Shown in pieces: positions 31,796 through 41,075 of a stretch of 44,760 nt of DNA (position 1 is the first letter of the stretch; each line of letters starts with the position of its first letter). Both the position numbers and the translations under genes were made by a program. The stretch is taken from the NCBI GenBank assembly GCA_009924775.1, contig RFQY01000002.1:1-44760 (forward strand). The letters run 5' to 3'. The notes under the pieces were generated by a model. It was not told where the DNA came from and searched no databases. It saw only the letters and a program-made list of their open reading frames with translations. Origin of the DNA: Paracoccaceae bacterium (GTDB lineage: Bacteria > Pseudomonadota > Alphaproteobacteria > Rhodobacterales > Rhodobacteraceae).

Positions 31796-32737
31796 ATGAG
31801 CACACGCAAACCCACTGCCCTGTTTACCCATTCAGAATGTTTGGGCCATCAAACCCCCGCAGGCCACCCCGAACAGGTGGCGCGGCTGCACGCCATTGAA
31901 ACCGCCTTGGCCGACAGGCCGGGTTTGCTGCGCTTGGATGCGCCATCATGCAGTGACGAGGATATTTTGCTGTGCCACCCGCGCAGCCATTTACAGCATA
32001 TTCTGTCCAGCGCCCCGGCGCAGGGTTTGGTGATGCTTGACGAAGATACGCATATGTCGCCCGGCTCTGTGCTGGCGGCGCGGCGCGCTGTGGGTGGGGC
32101 TTTGGCTGCGGTGGATACTGTGCTGTCTGGGCAGGCGCATAATGCGTTTGTGGCAACCCGCCCCCCGGGCCACCATGCCGAACGCAGCCGCCAGATGGGG
32201 TTTTGCCTGTTTGGCAATGTGGCGCTGGCCGCGCAACATGCCTTGCAACGCCACGGGCTGGGGCGTGTGGCGATCGTAGATTTTGACGTGCACCATGGGA
32301 ACGGCACCCAAGACCTGCTTTGGGACGAACAGAATGTGCTGTTTTTTTCCAGCCATCAAATGCCGCTGTGGCCCGGCAGTGGCCGCGCAGATGAAACCGG
32401 CGCCCATGGGCAGGTGGTAAACCTGCCCTTGGCCCCGGGCAGCGACGGCAAGGCCATGCGCGCGCTTTACCAGGCCAGCGTATTCCCCCAGATCGATGCG
32501 TTCCGCCCAGATTTGGTGCTGATTTCCGCAGGCTTTGATGCCCACAGCGCCGACCCGCTGGCACAGCTGCACTGGCATGAAGATGATTTCGTCTGGCTTA
32601 CGCAAAACCTGTGCGCCTTGGCTGCAAAACATTGCGCGGGGCGGGTGGTATCGGTACTGGAAGGCGGTTACGATCTGGGGGCATTGGCGGCATCGGTTGC
32701 TGCCCATGTCACCGCATTACAGGAGGCACCCGCATGA
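31796..32737 (+). CDS. Histone deacetylase family hydrolase (class II-like, zinc-dependent)
   Basis: A 313-residue arginase/deacetylase-fold enzyme from the ATG at 31796. Catalytic motifs are complete: RPPGHHAER (paired histidines, near residue 124), MGFCLFGNVALAA, VDFDVHHGNGTQ (zinc Asp/His, near 161), SAGFDAHSADPL (zinc Asp) and VLEGGYDLGALA. Bacterial members deacetylate acetylpolyamines or other small amides, or act on proteins such as acetyl-CoA synthetase. The substrate is not deducible here. It is translationally coupled to xseB and so heads the isoprenoid operon. Confidence 0.9.
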   Translation: MSTRKPTALFTHSECLGHQTPAGHPEQVARLHAIETALADRPGLLRLDAPSCSDEDILLCHPRSHLQHILSSAPAQGLVMLDEDTHMSPGSVLAARRAVGGALAAVDTVLSGQAHNAFVATRPPGHHAERSRQMGFCLFGNVALAAQHALQRHGLGRVAIVDFDVHHGNGTQDLLWDEQNVLFFSSHQMPLWPGSGRADETGAHGQVVNLPLAPGSDGKAMRALYQASVFPQIDAFRPDLVLISAGFDAHSADPLAQLHWHEDDFVWLTQNLCALAAKHCAGRVVSVLEGGYDLGALAASVAAHVTALQEAPA

Positions 32738-32976
32738 GCGATAAACCCGTGGCCGAGATGAGCTTTGAAGAGGCCATGCGCGCCCTAGAAGATGTTGTGG
32801 GCAAGCTGGAACGGGGCGATGTGCCGCTAGAGCAGTCTATCGCCCTGTACGAACGCGGCGCCCAGTTGAAAAAGCGCTGCGAGGCCAAGCTGAAAGAAGC
32901 CGAAGAAAAAGTGGCCGCCATCACGCTGGATGGCCAAGGCAACCCCGCCGGCCTGACCCCGGTCGAAGGGCTGTAG
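32734..32976 (+). CDS. xseB: Exodeoxyribonuclease VII small subunit
   Basis: An 80-residue protein that starts within the previous stop (ATGA). MSFEEAMRALEDVVGKLERG and VPLEQSIALYERGAQLKKRC form the two-helix coiled XseB fold. It binds the large subunit XseA, encoded elsewhere, in the single-strand DNA exonuclease VII. The xseB-ispA-dxs order is common in proteobacteria; the ispA start lies three bases downstream. Confidence 0.93.
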   Translation: MSDKPVAEMSFEEAMRALEDVVGKLERGDVPLEQSIALYERGAQLKKRCEAKLKEAEEKVAAITLDGQGNPAGLTPVEGL

Positions 32977-32979
32977 CCC

Positions 32980-33846
32980 ATGCTGCAGGCGCGTATGGCC
33001 GAGGTTGCCGCGCTGGTGCAAGCCCGGCTTGACCGCGAGATTGGCCAATATGATGGCGTTATTGCCGATGCCATGGCCTATGCCAGCCGTGGCGGCAAAC
33101 GCTTGCGCGCGCTGCTGGTGGTCGAATCGGCCCGCCTGCACGCTGTGCCCCAACATCAGGCCGAATGGCCTGCTGCCGCCATCGAGGCGCTGCATGCCTA
33201 TTCGCTGGTGCATGATGATCTGCCTTGCATGGATGATGACAGCACCCGCCGCGGCCAGCCCACGGTGCATATCAAATGGGATCAGGCCACCGCTGTCTTG
33301 GCGGGCGATGCGCTGCAAACGCTGGCCTTTGAAATGCTGGGCAGCCCGGCCTGCCACCCCATGGGCGATGTGCGCGCTGATTTGTGCCTATCCTTGGCGC
33401 GGGCGGCGGGCGCGGGTGGCATGGTGCGTGGGCAAATGCTGGATATTGCGGCGGAAACAGCAGCGCAACCGCTGGATTTGGCGCAAATCACCGAATTGCA
33501 GGCTGGCAAAACAGGCGCCTTGATTACTTGGTCAGCCACGGTTGGCGCGCGTATGGCTGGCGCCGATTTGGCCCCCTTGGCGCGCTATGGCGATGCGCTG
33601 GGGCTGGCCTTTCAGGTTTGGGATGATGTGCTGGATGTCACGGGCGACGCCGCCAAAACCGGCAAGGCAGTGGGAAAAGACGCCCAAGCTGGCAAAGCCA
33701 CGTTTGTGTCGCTTTTGGGGTTAGAGGCCGCCCAAACCCAAGCGCGCACTTTGGTTGACCATGCCTGCGACGCGCTATCTGGCTATGGCGATGGCGCCGA
33801 TTGCTTGCGTCAGGCTGCCCGCTTCGTTATTGCCCGCGACAGCTGA
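32980..33846 (+). CDS. ispA: Farnesyl diphosphate synthase (geranyltranstransferase)
   Basis: A 288-residue all-helical prenyltransferase. [13 protein letters not shown] is the IPP-binding region. [15 protein letters not shown] (near residue 81) is the first aspartate-rich motif in its bacterial DDx4D form, and [13 protein letters not shown] is the second. [15 protein letters not shown] follows. It condenses IPP with DMAPP and GPP to give farnesyl diphosphate in the cytosol. It is placed between xseB and dxs in one operon. Confidence 0.93.
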   Translation: MLQARMAEVAALVQARLDREIGQYDGVIADAMAYASRGGKRLRALLVVESARLHAVPQHQAEWPAAAIEALHAYSLVHDDLPCMDDDSTRRGQPTVHIKWDQATAVLAGDALQTLAFEMLGSPACHPMGDVRADLCLSLARAAGAGGMVRGQMLDIAAETAAQPLDLAQITELQAGKTGALITWSATVGARMAGADLAPLARYGDALGLAFQVWDDVLDVTGDAAKTGKAVGKDAQAGKATFVSLLGLEAAQTQARTLVDHACDALSGYGDGADCLRQAARFVIARDS

Positions 33847-33865
33847 CACCCCCGGAGGGGCCTTG

Positions 33866-35791
33866 ATGAGTGACAGACCCGTAACACCGCTGCTTGATAC
33901 TGTGCATGTGCCTGCCGATATGAAGCGGCTATCAGATGCGCAGCTGCGCCAGCTGGCCGACGAGCTGCGCGCAGAAACCATCAGCGCCGTGTCGGAAACC
34001 GGCGGGCATCTGGGCGCGGGCCTGGGGGTGGTCGAGCTGACCGTTGCATTGCACGCGGTGTTTGACACGCCCAAAGACAAGCTGGTTTGGGATGTCTCGC
34101 ACCAGTCTTACCCACATAAGATACTGACTGGCCGCCGCGACCGTATTCGCACGCTGCGCCAAAAAGATGGGCTGTCGGGTTTTACCAAACGCAGCGAATC
34201 GCCCTTTGACCCCTTTGGCGCGGCCCATAGTTCAACCTCGATCTCGGCGGCTTTGGGCTTTGCCGTGGCGCGCGATTTGGGCGGTACCATCGAAAGCGGG
34301 CTGGGCGATGCCATTGCCGTGATTGGCGATGGCTCGATGAGCGCGGGCATGGCGTTCGAGGCAATGAACAACGCAGGCCACCTGAAAAAGCGCCTGTTCG
34401 TTATTTTGAATGACAACGAAATGAGCATCGCCCCCCCGGTGGGCGCGTTGTCGTCTTACCTAAGCCGTCTTTATGCCGGCGAGCCGTTCCAAGAATTTCG
34501 TGCGGCCGCAAAAGGTGCGGTCAGTCTGCTGCCCGAACCCTTTCGCGAAGGGGCCAAGCGCGCCAAAGACATGCTGAAAGGCATGGCCGTTGGCGGCACC
34601 TTGTTCGAGGCGCTGGGCTTTTCCTATGTTGGCCCCATCGATGGCCATGATCTGGACCAGCTGTTGCCGGTTTTGCGCACCGTCAAAGCGCGCGCAACTG
34701 GCCCCATGCTGATACATGTGCTGACTAAAAAGGGCAAAGGTTACGGCCCGGCCGAGCGCGCCGATGATAAGGGCCATGCCACCGCGCGGTTCGATGTGGT
34801 GACGGGCAAACAGCAAAAAGCACCCTCTAACGCGCCCTCTTATACATCGATTTTTGGCCGCACTCTTACGGATTTGGCCGCGCGCGACCCGCGCATTTGT
34901 GCGGTAACCGCCGCTATGCCCGATGGCACTGGCCTGAACCTGATGGCCGAACGCTACCCAAGCCGGGTGTTCGACGTAGGTATTGCCGAGCAACATGGCG
35001 TCACCTTTGCCGGGGCTTTGGCCGCCGGTGGGATGCGCCCGTTTTGTGCGATGTATTCCACCTTTTTGCAGCGTGGCTACGACCAAGTGGTGCATGATGT
35101 GGCGCTGCAGGGCCTGCCGGTGCGTTTCGCCATCGATCGCGCTGGGCTGGTGGGTGCCGATGGCGCCACCCATGCGGGCAGTTTCGATATTGCCTATCTG
35201 GCCAATTTGCCCGGCATGGTGGTGATGGCCGCCGCAGACGAGGCGGAATTGATGCATATGGTGGCCACCGCTGCCGCCTATGATGCCGGGCCCATTGCCT
35301 TTCGCTATCCGCGGGGCGAGGGCGAGGGCGTGCAAATGCCAGATGCGCCCGCCCTGTTGGAAATTGGCAAGGGCCGTGTGCTGCGCCAAGGCAAGCAGGT
35401 GGCGATTTTGTCTTTCGGCACGCGGTTGGGCGAAACCCTGAAAGCCGCCGAAGCGTTAGAGGCGCGGGGCATTTCCCCCACCGTCGCTGACGCCCGTTTT
35501 GCCAAGCCGCTAGATCATGCGTTGATCTTGCAATTGGCGGCCAATCACGAAGCGCTGATCACGATCGAAGAGGGCGCCGTGGGCGGCTTTGGCAGCCATG
35601 TGGCGCAGTTTCTGGCCAATGAAGGCGTGTTTGACGGTGGTTTGAAATTCCGCTCGATGGTGCTGCCCGATACCTTTATCGACCATGCCAGCCCCGCCGA
35701 TATGTACGAAAGCGCCGGGTTGAACGCCCCCCATATCGAGGCGCAGGTTCTGGAAGTATTGGGCGCGGCGGTGCTGGGGCGGCGCGCGTAA
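33866..35791 (+). CDS. dxs: 1-deoxy-D-xylulose-5-phosphate synthase
   Basis: The start at 33866 follows GGAGGGG, giving 641 residues, the usual Dxs length. It is a thiamine-diphosphate transketolase-like enzyme: [17 protein letters not shown] (near residue 75), the TPP motif [18 protein letters not shown] (near 152), [11 protein letters not shown], and the pyrimidine-domain glutamate in [16 protein letters not shown] (near 373), then [15 protein letters not shown]. It condenses pyruvate and glyceraldehyde-3-phosphate in the first step of the MEP pathway. The last 247 bases are read antisense by the frame of the damaged SDR gene. Confidence 0.95.
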   Translation: MSDRPVTPLLDTVHVPADMKRLSDAQLRQLADELRAETISAVSETGGHLGAGLGVVELTVALHAVFDTPKDKLVWDVSHQSYPHKILTGRRDRIRTLRQKDGLSGFTKRSESPFDPFGAAHSSTSISAALGFAVARDLGGTIESGLGDAIAVIGDGSMSAGMAFEAMNNAGHLKKRLFVILNDNEMSIAPPVGALSSYLSRLYAGEPFQEFRAAAKGAVSLLPEPFREGAKRAKDMLKGMAVGGTLFEALGFSYVGPIDGHDLDQLLPVLRTVKARATGPMLIHVLTKKGKGYGPAERADDKGHATARFDVVTGKQQKAPSNAPSYTSIFGRTLTDLAARDPRICAVTAAMPDGTGLNLMAERYPSRVFDVGIAEQHGVTFAGALAAGGMRPFCAMYSTFLQRGYDQVVHDVALQGLPVRFAIDRAGLVGADGATHAGSFDIAYLANLPGMVVMAAADEAELMHMVATAAAYDAGPIAFRYPRGEGEGVQMPDAPALLEIGKGRVLRQGKQVAILSFGTRLGETLKAAEALEARGISPTVADARFAKPLDHALILQLAANHEALITIEEGAVGGFGSHVAQFLANEGVFDGGLKFRSMVLPDTFIDHASPADMYESAGLNAPHIEAQVLEVLGAAVLGRRA

Positions 35792-36495
35792 CCTGCGTCG
35801 GGTGGCATGGGCAGGCCCAGCAGCTGGGCTGCGTGGCCAATCACGTCTTGGGGTGGGGCCGGGTCATCGTCGCAAAGGTTATACATGCGGCCGGGGTTCG
35901 GATGCGCCATCGAGGCGCGCAAAACCCGCACGATATCATCACGATGAATGCGCGAAAACACTTGCCCGGGTTTGACAATGCGCTGGGCGGTGCCTGCGCG
36001 CAGCTTGGCAAAGGGCCCGCGCCCGGGGCCGTAAATGCCCGCCAGCCGGAAAATATGCAGCGGCAGCGCGGTCAGGGCCTGCCATTCCGCCTCGGCCAAA
36101 ACGCGGGCTTGGCCGCGGGCGGTGCTGGGTGTTAGGGGGGTGTCTTCATCCACCCATGCGCCTTGGTGATCGCCATAAACCCCGGTGGTAGACAGATAGC
36201 CTGCCCAGCGCAGCCGCGGGGCAGCTGCGGCAATAGCGGGCCCAAAAGCTGCCAAAACCGGGTCGCCCTGCGGGCCGGGCGCTGCCGAGGCCAATAGATG
36301 GCTGGCCTGCCCCATTGCGGCACGAATCGCCCCTTCATCGGACCAAAGCAGGGGTGTAACGCCGGTATTGGCCAGTGCATCGGCGCGGCTGGCATCGCGG
36401 GTGGTGCCAAAAACCTGCCAGCCATCGGCCAGCAATGCCTGCCCCAATGCCTGCGCAACATAGCCATGACCAAAGGAAATCAATGTTTTGTCCAT
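35545..36495 (-). CDS. SDR/NAD-dependent epimerase-like protein with replaced C-terminus
   Basis: Residues 1-234 look like a genuine extended SDR of the YeeZ type: an N-terminal Rossmann fold ([20 protein letters not shown]), [19 protein letters not shown] with the active-site region, [35 protein letters not shown] and [15 protein letters not shown]. Recognisable sequence stops at PPDA, which ends at 35794, three bases from the dxs stop codon. The frame stays open for another 82 residues antisense to dxs, with no family resemblance. About 50 residues of the normal C-terminus appear to be missing. It may be a decaying gene, or one with a new tail. It is divergent from paaA. Confidence 0.65.
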   Translation of the reverse strand: MDKTLISFGHGYVAQALGQALLADGWQVFGTTRDASRADALANTGVTPLLWSDEGAIRAAMGQASHLLASAAPGPQGDPVLAAFGPAIAAAAPRLRWAGYLSTTGVYGDHQGAWVDEDTPLTPSTARGQARVLAEAEWQALTALPLHIFRLAGIYGPGRGPFAKLRAGTAQRIVKPGQVFSRIHRDDIVRVLRASMAHPNPGRMYNLCDDDPAPPQDVIGHAAQLLGLPMPPDAGYARRPSTAAPNTSRTCASIWGAFNPALSYISAGLAWSIKVSGSTIERNFKPPSNTPSLARNCATWLPKPPTAPSSIVISAS

Positions 36496-36531
36496 GGCCC
36501 ATAGATGCGTGGCAGTGCATTCTTTGGCAAG

Positions 36532-36575
36532 TGTTACAAAAAACAGCTTTCGAATTCATGTTTGTAACATATACT
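36532..36575 (+). promoter_or_regulatory. paa promoter with 9-base inverted repeat
   Basis: TGTTACAAA (36532-36540) and TTTGTAACA (36561-36569) are perfect arms 20 bases apart. The right arm abuts TATACT (36570-36575), a near-consensus -10. The -35 is weak (TTTCGA, 36548-36553). This looks like an operator overlapping the paaABCDE promoter; a TetR-type PaaR repressor is the natural candidate but is not encoded in the window. Confidence 0.55.
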
Positions 36576-36601
36576 CCCCCCCAGCGACAGGAGGAGCACG
36601 C

Positions 36602-37585
36602 ATGTATTCCCAAGGATTGATCGGTGCTGATGGCACCACCACCGAAACGCCCGCGTTCTTGCAAGCGTTCCAAGCCCGTGTGGATGCGGAAGAAAAGATC
36701 GAGCCAAACGACCCGATGCCCGAGGGATATCGCCGCACCTTGGTGCGCCAAATTGGCCAGCACGCGCATTCTGAAATCGTGGGAATGCTGCCCGAAGGCA
36801 ATTGGATTACCCGCGCGCCCAGCCTGAAACGCAAAGCCGCCCTGTTGGCCAAGGTGCAAGACGAAGGTGGGCACGGCCTGTATTTGTATTCGGCCGCCGA
36901 AACGCTGGGCGTCAGCCGCGAACAGATGACCGAAGAACTGTTGTCGGGCAAAGCCAAATATTCCTCGATCTTCAACTACCCCACATTAAGCTGGGCCGAT
37001 ATCGGCATCATTGGCTGGTTGGTGGATGGCGCTGCAATTATGAACCAAATCCCGCTTTGCAGGTGTTCCTATGGCCCCTATGCGCGCGCCATGATCCGCG
37101 TGTGCAAAGAGGAATCGTTCCACCAGCGGCAGGGCTATGAAATTGTGATGACCTTGGCCCAAGGCACGCCCGCGCAAAAAGCCATGGCCCAAGATGCGCT
37201 GAACCGCTGGTGGTGGCCGGCGCTGATGATGTTTGGCCCCCATGATGCCGATAGCCAGCATTCCGACCAATCCATGGCATGGAAGATCAAGCGCTTTACC
37301 AATGACGAGCTGCGACAGAAATTCATCGATGCCACGGTGCCGCAGGCCGAATATCTGGGCCTAACCCTGCCAGATCCGGCACTGCGCTGGAACGAGGACA
37401 AGGGCGGCTATGACCATGGGCCCATCGACTGGGACGAGTTTTGGGCCGTGGTCAAAGGCAATGGCCCCATGGCGCGCGACCGTATCAAGGCGCGCCGCAA
37501 AGCCTGGGACGAGGGCGCCTGGGTGCGCGAGGCCGCCTTGGCCCATGCCGAAAAACGCCGCGCGCGAAAAATGGCCGCAGAATAA
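36602..37585 (+). CDS. paaA: Phenylacetyl-CoA 1,2-epoxidase catalytic subunit A
   Basis: The ATG at 36602 follows ACAGGAGGAG, giving 327 residues. It has a ferritin-like diiron fold with both ExxH pairs: [12 protein letters not shown] (near residue 92) and [13 protein letters not shown] (near 171). [17 protein letters not shown] and [11 protein letters not shown] are typical of PaaA. The multicomponent PaaABC(D)E enzyme converts phenylacetyl-CoA into the ring-1,2-epoxide, the committing step of aerobic phenylacetate degradation. It is the first of five genes in order paaABCDE. The other pathway genes (paaG, Z, J, K) are outside the window. Confidence 0.95.
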   Translation: MYSQGLIGADGTTTETPAFLQAFQARVDAEEKIEPNDPMPEGYRRTLVRQIGQHAHSEIVGMLPEGNWITRAPSLKRKAALLAKVQDEGGHGLYLYSAAETLGVSREQMTEELLSGKAKYSSIFNYPTLSWADIGIIGWLVDGAAIMNQIPLCRCSYGPYARAMIRVCKEESFHQRQGYEIVMTLAQGTPAQKAMAQDALNRWWWPALMMFGPHDADSQHSDQSMAWKIKRFTNDELRQKFIDATVPQAEYLGLTLPDPALRWNEDKGGYDHGPIDWDEFWAVVKGNGPMARDRIKARRKAWDEGAWVREAALAHAEKRRARKMAAE

Positions 37586-37617
37586 CCCATGCTGGCGCCC
37601 TGTGGTGCCGGTGGGAT

Positions 37618-37642
37618 GTGAGTATTTGCAGCAAGATGAAGG
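37618..37642 (+). repeat. Intergenic motif resembling a dispersed Rhodobacteraceae element
   Basis: The 25 bases from GTGAGTATTTG to AAGATGAAGG lie in the 65-base paaA-paaB gap, ending just before the paaB ribosome site. From memory, near-identical strings of this form recur in intergenic regions of Roseobacter genomes. Only this one copy is in the window, so the repeat status is unproven here. Confidence 0.35.
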
Positions 37643-37650
37643 AAAGCGCC

Positions 37651-37947
37651 ATGACACAGGCCACCAGCGGGGCCATGCCCCTGTGGGAAGTATTCATTCG
37701 CCCGCGCAACGGGCTGTCGCATAAACATGCCGGTTCGTTACATGCCGCAGACGAGGTGATGGCGCTGCAGGCGGCGCGCGATGTGTATACGCGCCGCGGC
37801 GAGGGCAACTCGATCTGGGTGGTGCGCTCGGCTGATATTGTGGCCAGCGACCCGGTGCAGGCGGGCGAGAATTTTGAACCGACCGCCGATAAGATTTATC
37901 GCCACCCGACCTTTTACGAGATACCCGAAGATGTGGGGCATATGTGA
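37651..37947 (+). CDS. paaB: Phenylacetyl-CoA 1,2-epoxidase subunit B
   Basis: A 98-residue protein from ATG 37651 behind GAAGGAAAG. PLWEVFIRPRNGLSHKHAGS and LQAARDVYTRRGEGNSIWVV are PaaB hallmarks. PaaB bridges the catalytic PaaAC heterodimers in the epoxidase complex. The last codons overlap paaC. Confidence 0.95.
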   Translation: MTQATSGAMPLWEVFIRPRNGLSHKHAGSLHAADEVMALQAARDVYTRRGEGNSIWVVRSADIVASDPVQAGENFEPTADKIYRHPTFYEIPEDVGHM

Positions 37948-38696
37948 TGGCGGTTTTTGAGGCTGTTTTAGAGCTGGCGGATGACCATCTGGTATTGGGT
38001 CATAGGATCAGCGAATGGTGCGGGCATGCACCCATGCTGGAGGAAGATCTGGCCATGCCGAATATGGCGCTGGACCTGATTGGCACGGCGCGCACGCTTT
38101 ATGCCCATGCAGGCGCGCTGGAGGGGCAAGGCCGGGGCGAGGACGAGCTGGCCTATTTGCGGGGCGAGCGTGAGTATCGCAACTGCTTGTTGGTGGAACG
38201 GCCCAACGAAGATTTTGCCCATACGATGCTGCGCAGCCTGTATTTTGCCGCCTTTATGCGGCCCTATTGGCTGGCTGTTTTGGCGCAAAGCGTTGATGAG
38301 GTGTTGCGCGGTGTGGCAGGCAAGGCAGAAAAGGAAATGGCCTACCACATTCGTCACGCGGGTGAATGGGTGGTGCGGCTGGGTGATGGCACCGAGGAAA
38401 GTGCGGCGCGTATGCTGGCTGCGGTCGAGGCGCTGCATCTATATACTGAGGAGCTGTTTGAAAGCTCGGCCGTGGCGGCCGTGGCCGAGGCTGATGGGGT
38501 TTTGCCCCCACGTGCGCAGATGCGCGCCCCTTGGCAGGCGGTGATTGCCGAGGTTTTTGAACAGGCGCTTTTGGCTGTGCCGCAGGGTGGCCCGGTGCTG
38601 CGGGGCGGCAGGCAGGGGCTGCATGGCGAGGGGCTGGGCCATATGCTGGCAGAAATGCAGGTGTTGCACCGGGCGCATCCGGGGGCGCGCTGGTAA
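37947..38696 (+). CDS. paaC: Phenylacetyl-CoA 1,2-epoxidase structural subunit C
   Basis: A 249-residue helical protein of ferritin-like fold. The ATG at 37947 shares a base with the paaB stop; a GTG three bases earlier is an alternative. EWCGHAPMLEEDLAMPNMAL, YRNCLLVERPNEDFAHTMLR and KEMAYHIRHAGEWVVRLGDG are family motifs. It lacks a productive diiron site and supports PaaA in the heterodimer. Its stop overlaps the paaD start by one base. Confidence 0.93.
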   Translation: MAVFEAVLELADDHLVLGHRISEWCGHAPMLEEDLAMPNMALDLIGTARTLYAHAGALEGQGRGEDELAYLRGEREYRNCLLVERPNEDFAHTMLRSLYFAAFMRPYWLAVLAQSVDEVLRGVAGKAEKEMAYHIRHAGEWVVRLGDGTEESAARMLAAVEALHLYTEELFESSAVAAVAEADGVLPPRAQMRAPWQAVIAEVFEQALLAVPQGGPVLRGGRQGLHGEGLGHMLAEMQVLHRAHPGARW

Positions 38697-39184
38697 TGGC
38701 CGTTCTTGCGCTGCAGGAGGCCCGCGCATGGGCGGCTGCCGCTGCTGTGCCCGACCCCGAAGTGCCCTGTGTGACGGTGGCGGATCTGGGGATTTTGCGC
38801 TGGGTGCGCCTGCAGGATGGGGTGGCGGTGGCGGGTGTATCGCCCACCTATTCGGGCTGTCCTGCGGTGCTGGCCATCGAGCTGGCCATTGACGCTGCGC
38901 TGCGCGAGGCAGGGTTCGAGCCGCGGATCGAACGGCTGTTATCGCCGCCGTGGACCACGGATTGGATCACCCAAGAGGGCCGGGAAAAACTGCGTGCTTA
39001 TGGCATAGCGCCGCCGGTGGCGGGGGGGGGCAAGGCCAGCCTGTTTCAGGTGGCCGAGGTGGCCTGCCCGCGCTGTGGCAGTGGCGACACCGAACGCCTA
39101 AGCGAATTTGGCTCGACCGCATGCAAGGCGCAGTATCGCTGCTGTGCATGCCGCGAGCCTTTTGATTATTTTAAATGTATCTGA
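38696..39184 (+). CDS. paaD: Phenylacetate degradation protein PaaD (MIP18/SufT-like)
   Basis: A 162-residue protein. The N-terminal half is a DUF59/MIP18 domain (DPEVPCVTVADLGILRWVRL, SPTYSGCPAVLAIELAIDAA). The C-terminal tail has a cysteine cluster, CPRCGS and CKAQYRCCACREPFDYFKC, that probably binds zinc. PaaD is needed for epoxidase activity, probably in iron-sulfur cluster assembly on PaaE. It is tightly packed in the paa operon. Confidence 0.92.
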   Translation: MAVLALQEARAWAAAAAVPDPEVPCVTVADLGILRWVRLQDGVAVAGVSPTYSGCPAVLAIELAIDAALREAGFEPRIERLLSPPWTTDWITQEGREKLRAYGIAPPVAGGGKASLFQVAEVACPRCGSGDTERLSEFGSTACKAQYRCCACREPFDYFKCI

Positions 39185-39193
39185 GGGGGCTTT

Positions 39194-40234
39194 ATGTTTC
39201 ACCAGCTGAAAATCCGCGAGGTACGGCCTGAAACCGCCCATGCGGTGGCCGTCACATTCGAGGCGGATCGCACCGATTTTGCCTGGCAGCCGGGCCAATA
39301 TTTGACCCTGCGCGCCATGGTTGCGGGGCAGGACATGCGCCGCTCGTATTCGATTGCCAGCTTGCCGGGGCAGCCGGTTTCGGTGGGGATCAAGCATGTG
39401 CCGGGGGGTGCGTTTTCTGGTTGGGCGCAGGGGCTGAAGGCCGGCGATGTGGTGCAGGTGATGCCGCCCGAGGGCCGCTTTACGCTGGGCGATGAAACCA
39501 ACATTGTGTTGGTTGCCGCCGGGTCTGGCATTACGCCCATGGTCTCGATTGCTGCTGCGGCCTTGGCCCGGGGTGGGCGGGTGTGCCTGATTTTTGGCAA
39601 TCGGAGCCATGACAGCATTATGTTCCGGCAAGTGTTGGATGATTTGAAAGACCAATATTTGGATCGCCTGACATTGGTTCATATCCTCAGCCGGGAACCC
39701 CAAGATGTGGCGCTGTTGAACGGGCGCATTACGGGTGACAAGATTGCGGCGCTGGCGGCAGCGGGCGCGGTAGATCTGGCAGGGGCCGATGGTATTTTCC
39801 TGTGCGGGCCGGGTGACATGATCGATGATGTGTGCAGCACGTTGGGCCGATTGGGGATAGACCCGGGCTTGGTGCATTTCGAGCGGTTTTTCCAGCCCGG
39901 CGATGCGCCACGTGCCCCCCGTTCGGCGGCAGCAGAGGCGGCGGCCGAGAAGGGTGCCGCAATCGAGGTGGTGCTAGATGGTGCGCGGCGCCAATTTGTG
40001 ATGCAGGCGGGTGATGATACGGTGCTGGATGCCGCCGCCCGTCATGGGCTAGAGCTGCCTTATTCCTGCAAGGGTGGCATGTGTTGTACCTGCCGTTGCA
40101 AGGTTGCCGAGGGGCAGGCCGAGATGGCGGTGAATTATTCGCTGGAAGCATGGGAATTGCAGGCAGGCTTTGTGCTGGCCTGCCAGGCCCGGCCCACCAC
40201 AGACAAGCTGGTGTTAGATTTTGATGCCAGCTAG
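39194..40234 (+). CDS. paaE: Phenylacetyl-CoA epoxidase reductase subunit E
   Basis: A 346-residue flavin and iron-sulfur reductase. The FAD-binding motif is RRSYSIASLPGQ (near residue 50), the NAD(P)H domain begins with VLVAAGSGITPMVSI (near 105), and the C-terminal plant-type [2Fe-2S] domain has CKGGMCCTCRCKVAEG plus a last Cys in VLACQARP. It passes electrons from NADPH to the diiron site of PaaA. Its stop lies three bases from the convergent phosphatase stop with no visible terminator. Confidence 0.94.
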   Translation: MFHQLKIREVRPETAHAVAVTFEADRTDFAWQPGQYLTLRAMVAGQDMRRSYSIASLPGQPVSVGIKHVPGGAFSGWAQGLKAGDVVQVMPPEGRFTLGDETNIVLVAAGSGITPMVSIAAAALARGGRVCLIFGNRSHDSIMFRQVLDDLKDQYLDRLTLVHILSREPQDVALLNGRITGDKIAALAAAGAVDLAGADGIFLCGPGDMIDDVCSTLGRLGIDPGLVHFERFFQPGDAPRAPRSAAAEAAAEKGAAIEVVLDGARRQFVMQAGDDTVLDAAARHGLELPYSCKGGMCCTCRCKVAEGQAEMAVNYSLEAWELQAGFVLACQARPTTDKLVLDFDAS

Positions 40235-40237
40235 CGG

Positions 40238-40981
40238 TTAGGCGCTGCCCCGTGCACCCTGTGGCAGCGGCGTGCGGCCATGGGGGGTGAGCTGCCACAC
40301 TTGGCCGTTTTCAAACACAGCCGCGCTGATGGGGCGGCCATAGCCTGCGCCACTGTCTAGGTTAATTCGGTTGCCATAATGGGTGGCGTGATCTACCGGG
40401 GTGTGGCCATGCACAACCAAGGCGCCGTGGTCGCGCGGGTCGGTGTGAAACACCTCGCGGATCCATAGCATGTCGGTTTCGGTTTGCTGGGCCAGCGGCA
40501 CGCCGGGGCGAATGCCGGCATGCACGAAAAACAGCCCCTCGACGTGATGGCACAGCTGCAGGCTGCGCAAAAAGGCCGCGTGATGTGGCGGCACCTTGGC
40601 CAGAATTTCGCCGCCCAGTTCGTACAGGCGCCGGCCCTCGATTTCGGTGATACCATAGGCGGCCAGCGTATCTGCGCCCCCAATTTTGGGGCTAAACCAA
40701 TGCATGCCCACCAGCATATAGGGGTCGTGCCGCGGGGGCGTTTCCAGATACCATTCAAACATGCGGTCGTGGTTGCCTTTTAGGCACACCCAGTTGCGCC
40801 CGGCTTGCAGCCCTTGTGCCAAGGTTTCCACCACGGCGCGGCTATCGGGGCCTCGATCCACGTAATCGCCCAAAAACACGATGCGGGCGTTGGTGCCGCC
40901 ATCTTTTTCGACCAGCGCCAAGACATCTTCCAGCATGGTGTTTTGGCCGTGAATATCGCCGATGGCATAGATTGGTTGCAT
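40238..40981 (-). CDS. Metallophosphoesterase, PP2A/PrpA-like serine/threonine phosphatase
   Basis: A 247-residue protein. The start is the ATG at 40981; a TTG three bases upstream is less likely. Metal-binding motifs of the calcineurin-like fold are in order: GDIHGQ (residue 8), GDYVDRGPDS (near 38), KGNHDRMFEW (near 67), FFVHAGIRPG (near 151) and VVHGHTP (near 189). Single-domain bacterial members dephosphorylate proteins or small nucleotides such as Ap4A; the substrate is not clear. It follows the DMSP-lyase-family gene on the same strand. Confidence 0.88.
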   Translation of the reverse strand: MQPIYAIGDIHGQNTMLEDVLALVEKDGGTNARIVFLGDYVDRGPDSRAVVETLAQGLQAGRNWVCLKGNHDRMFEWYLETPPRHDPYMLVGMHWFSPKIGGADTLAAYGITEIEGRRLYELGGEILAKVPPHHAAFLRSLQLCHHVEGLFFVHAGIRPGVPLAQQTETDMLWIREVFHTDPRDHGALVVHGHTPVDHATHYGNRINLDSGAGYGRPISAAVFENGQVWQLTPHGRTPLPQGARGSA

Positions 40982-41000
40982 CAAATCCCCGCAAATTTCT

Positions 41001-41015
41001 GGCCCACTATGGGCC
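41001..41015 (-). terminator. Short hairpin between cupin and phosphatase genes
   Basis: GGCCCA-CTA-TGGGCC is a perfect 6-base-arm hairpin in the 94-base gap. On the leftward strand it is followed by AGAAATTT, too weak for confident termination. Confidence 0.3.
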
Positions 41016-41075
41016 GTTTGCCCGCGCCACAGGCTTAGCGGTTTGGGGGGGCGGTGAAAAGTGGGCAGTCAGGCC

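Noticed and set aside
34460-35389. Leftward open frame of 309 codons inside dxs
   Set aside because: Fully antisense to dxs, His/Gly-rich translation and no ribosome site.
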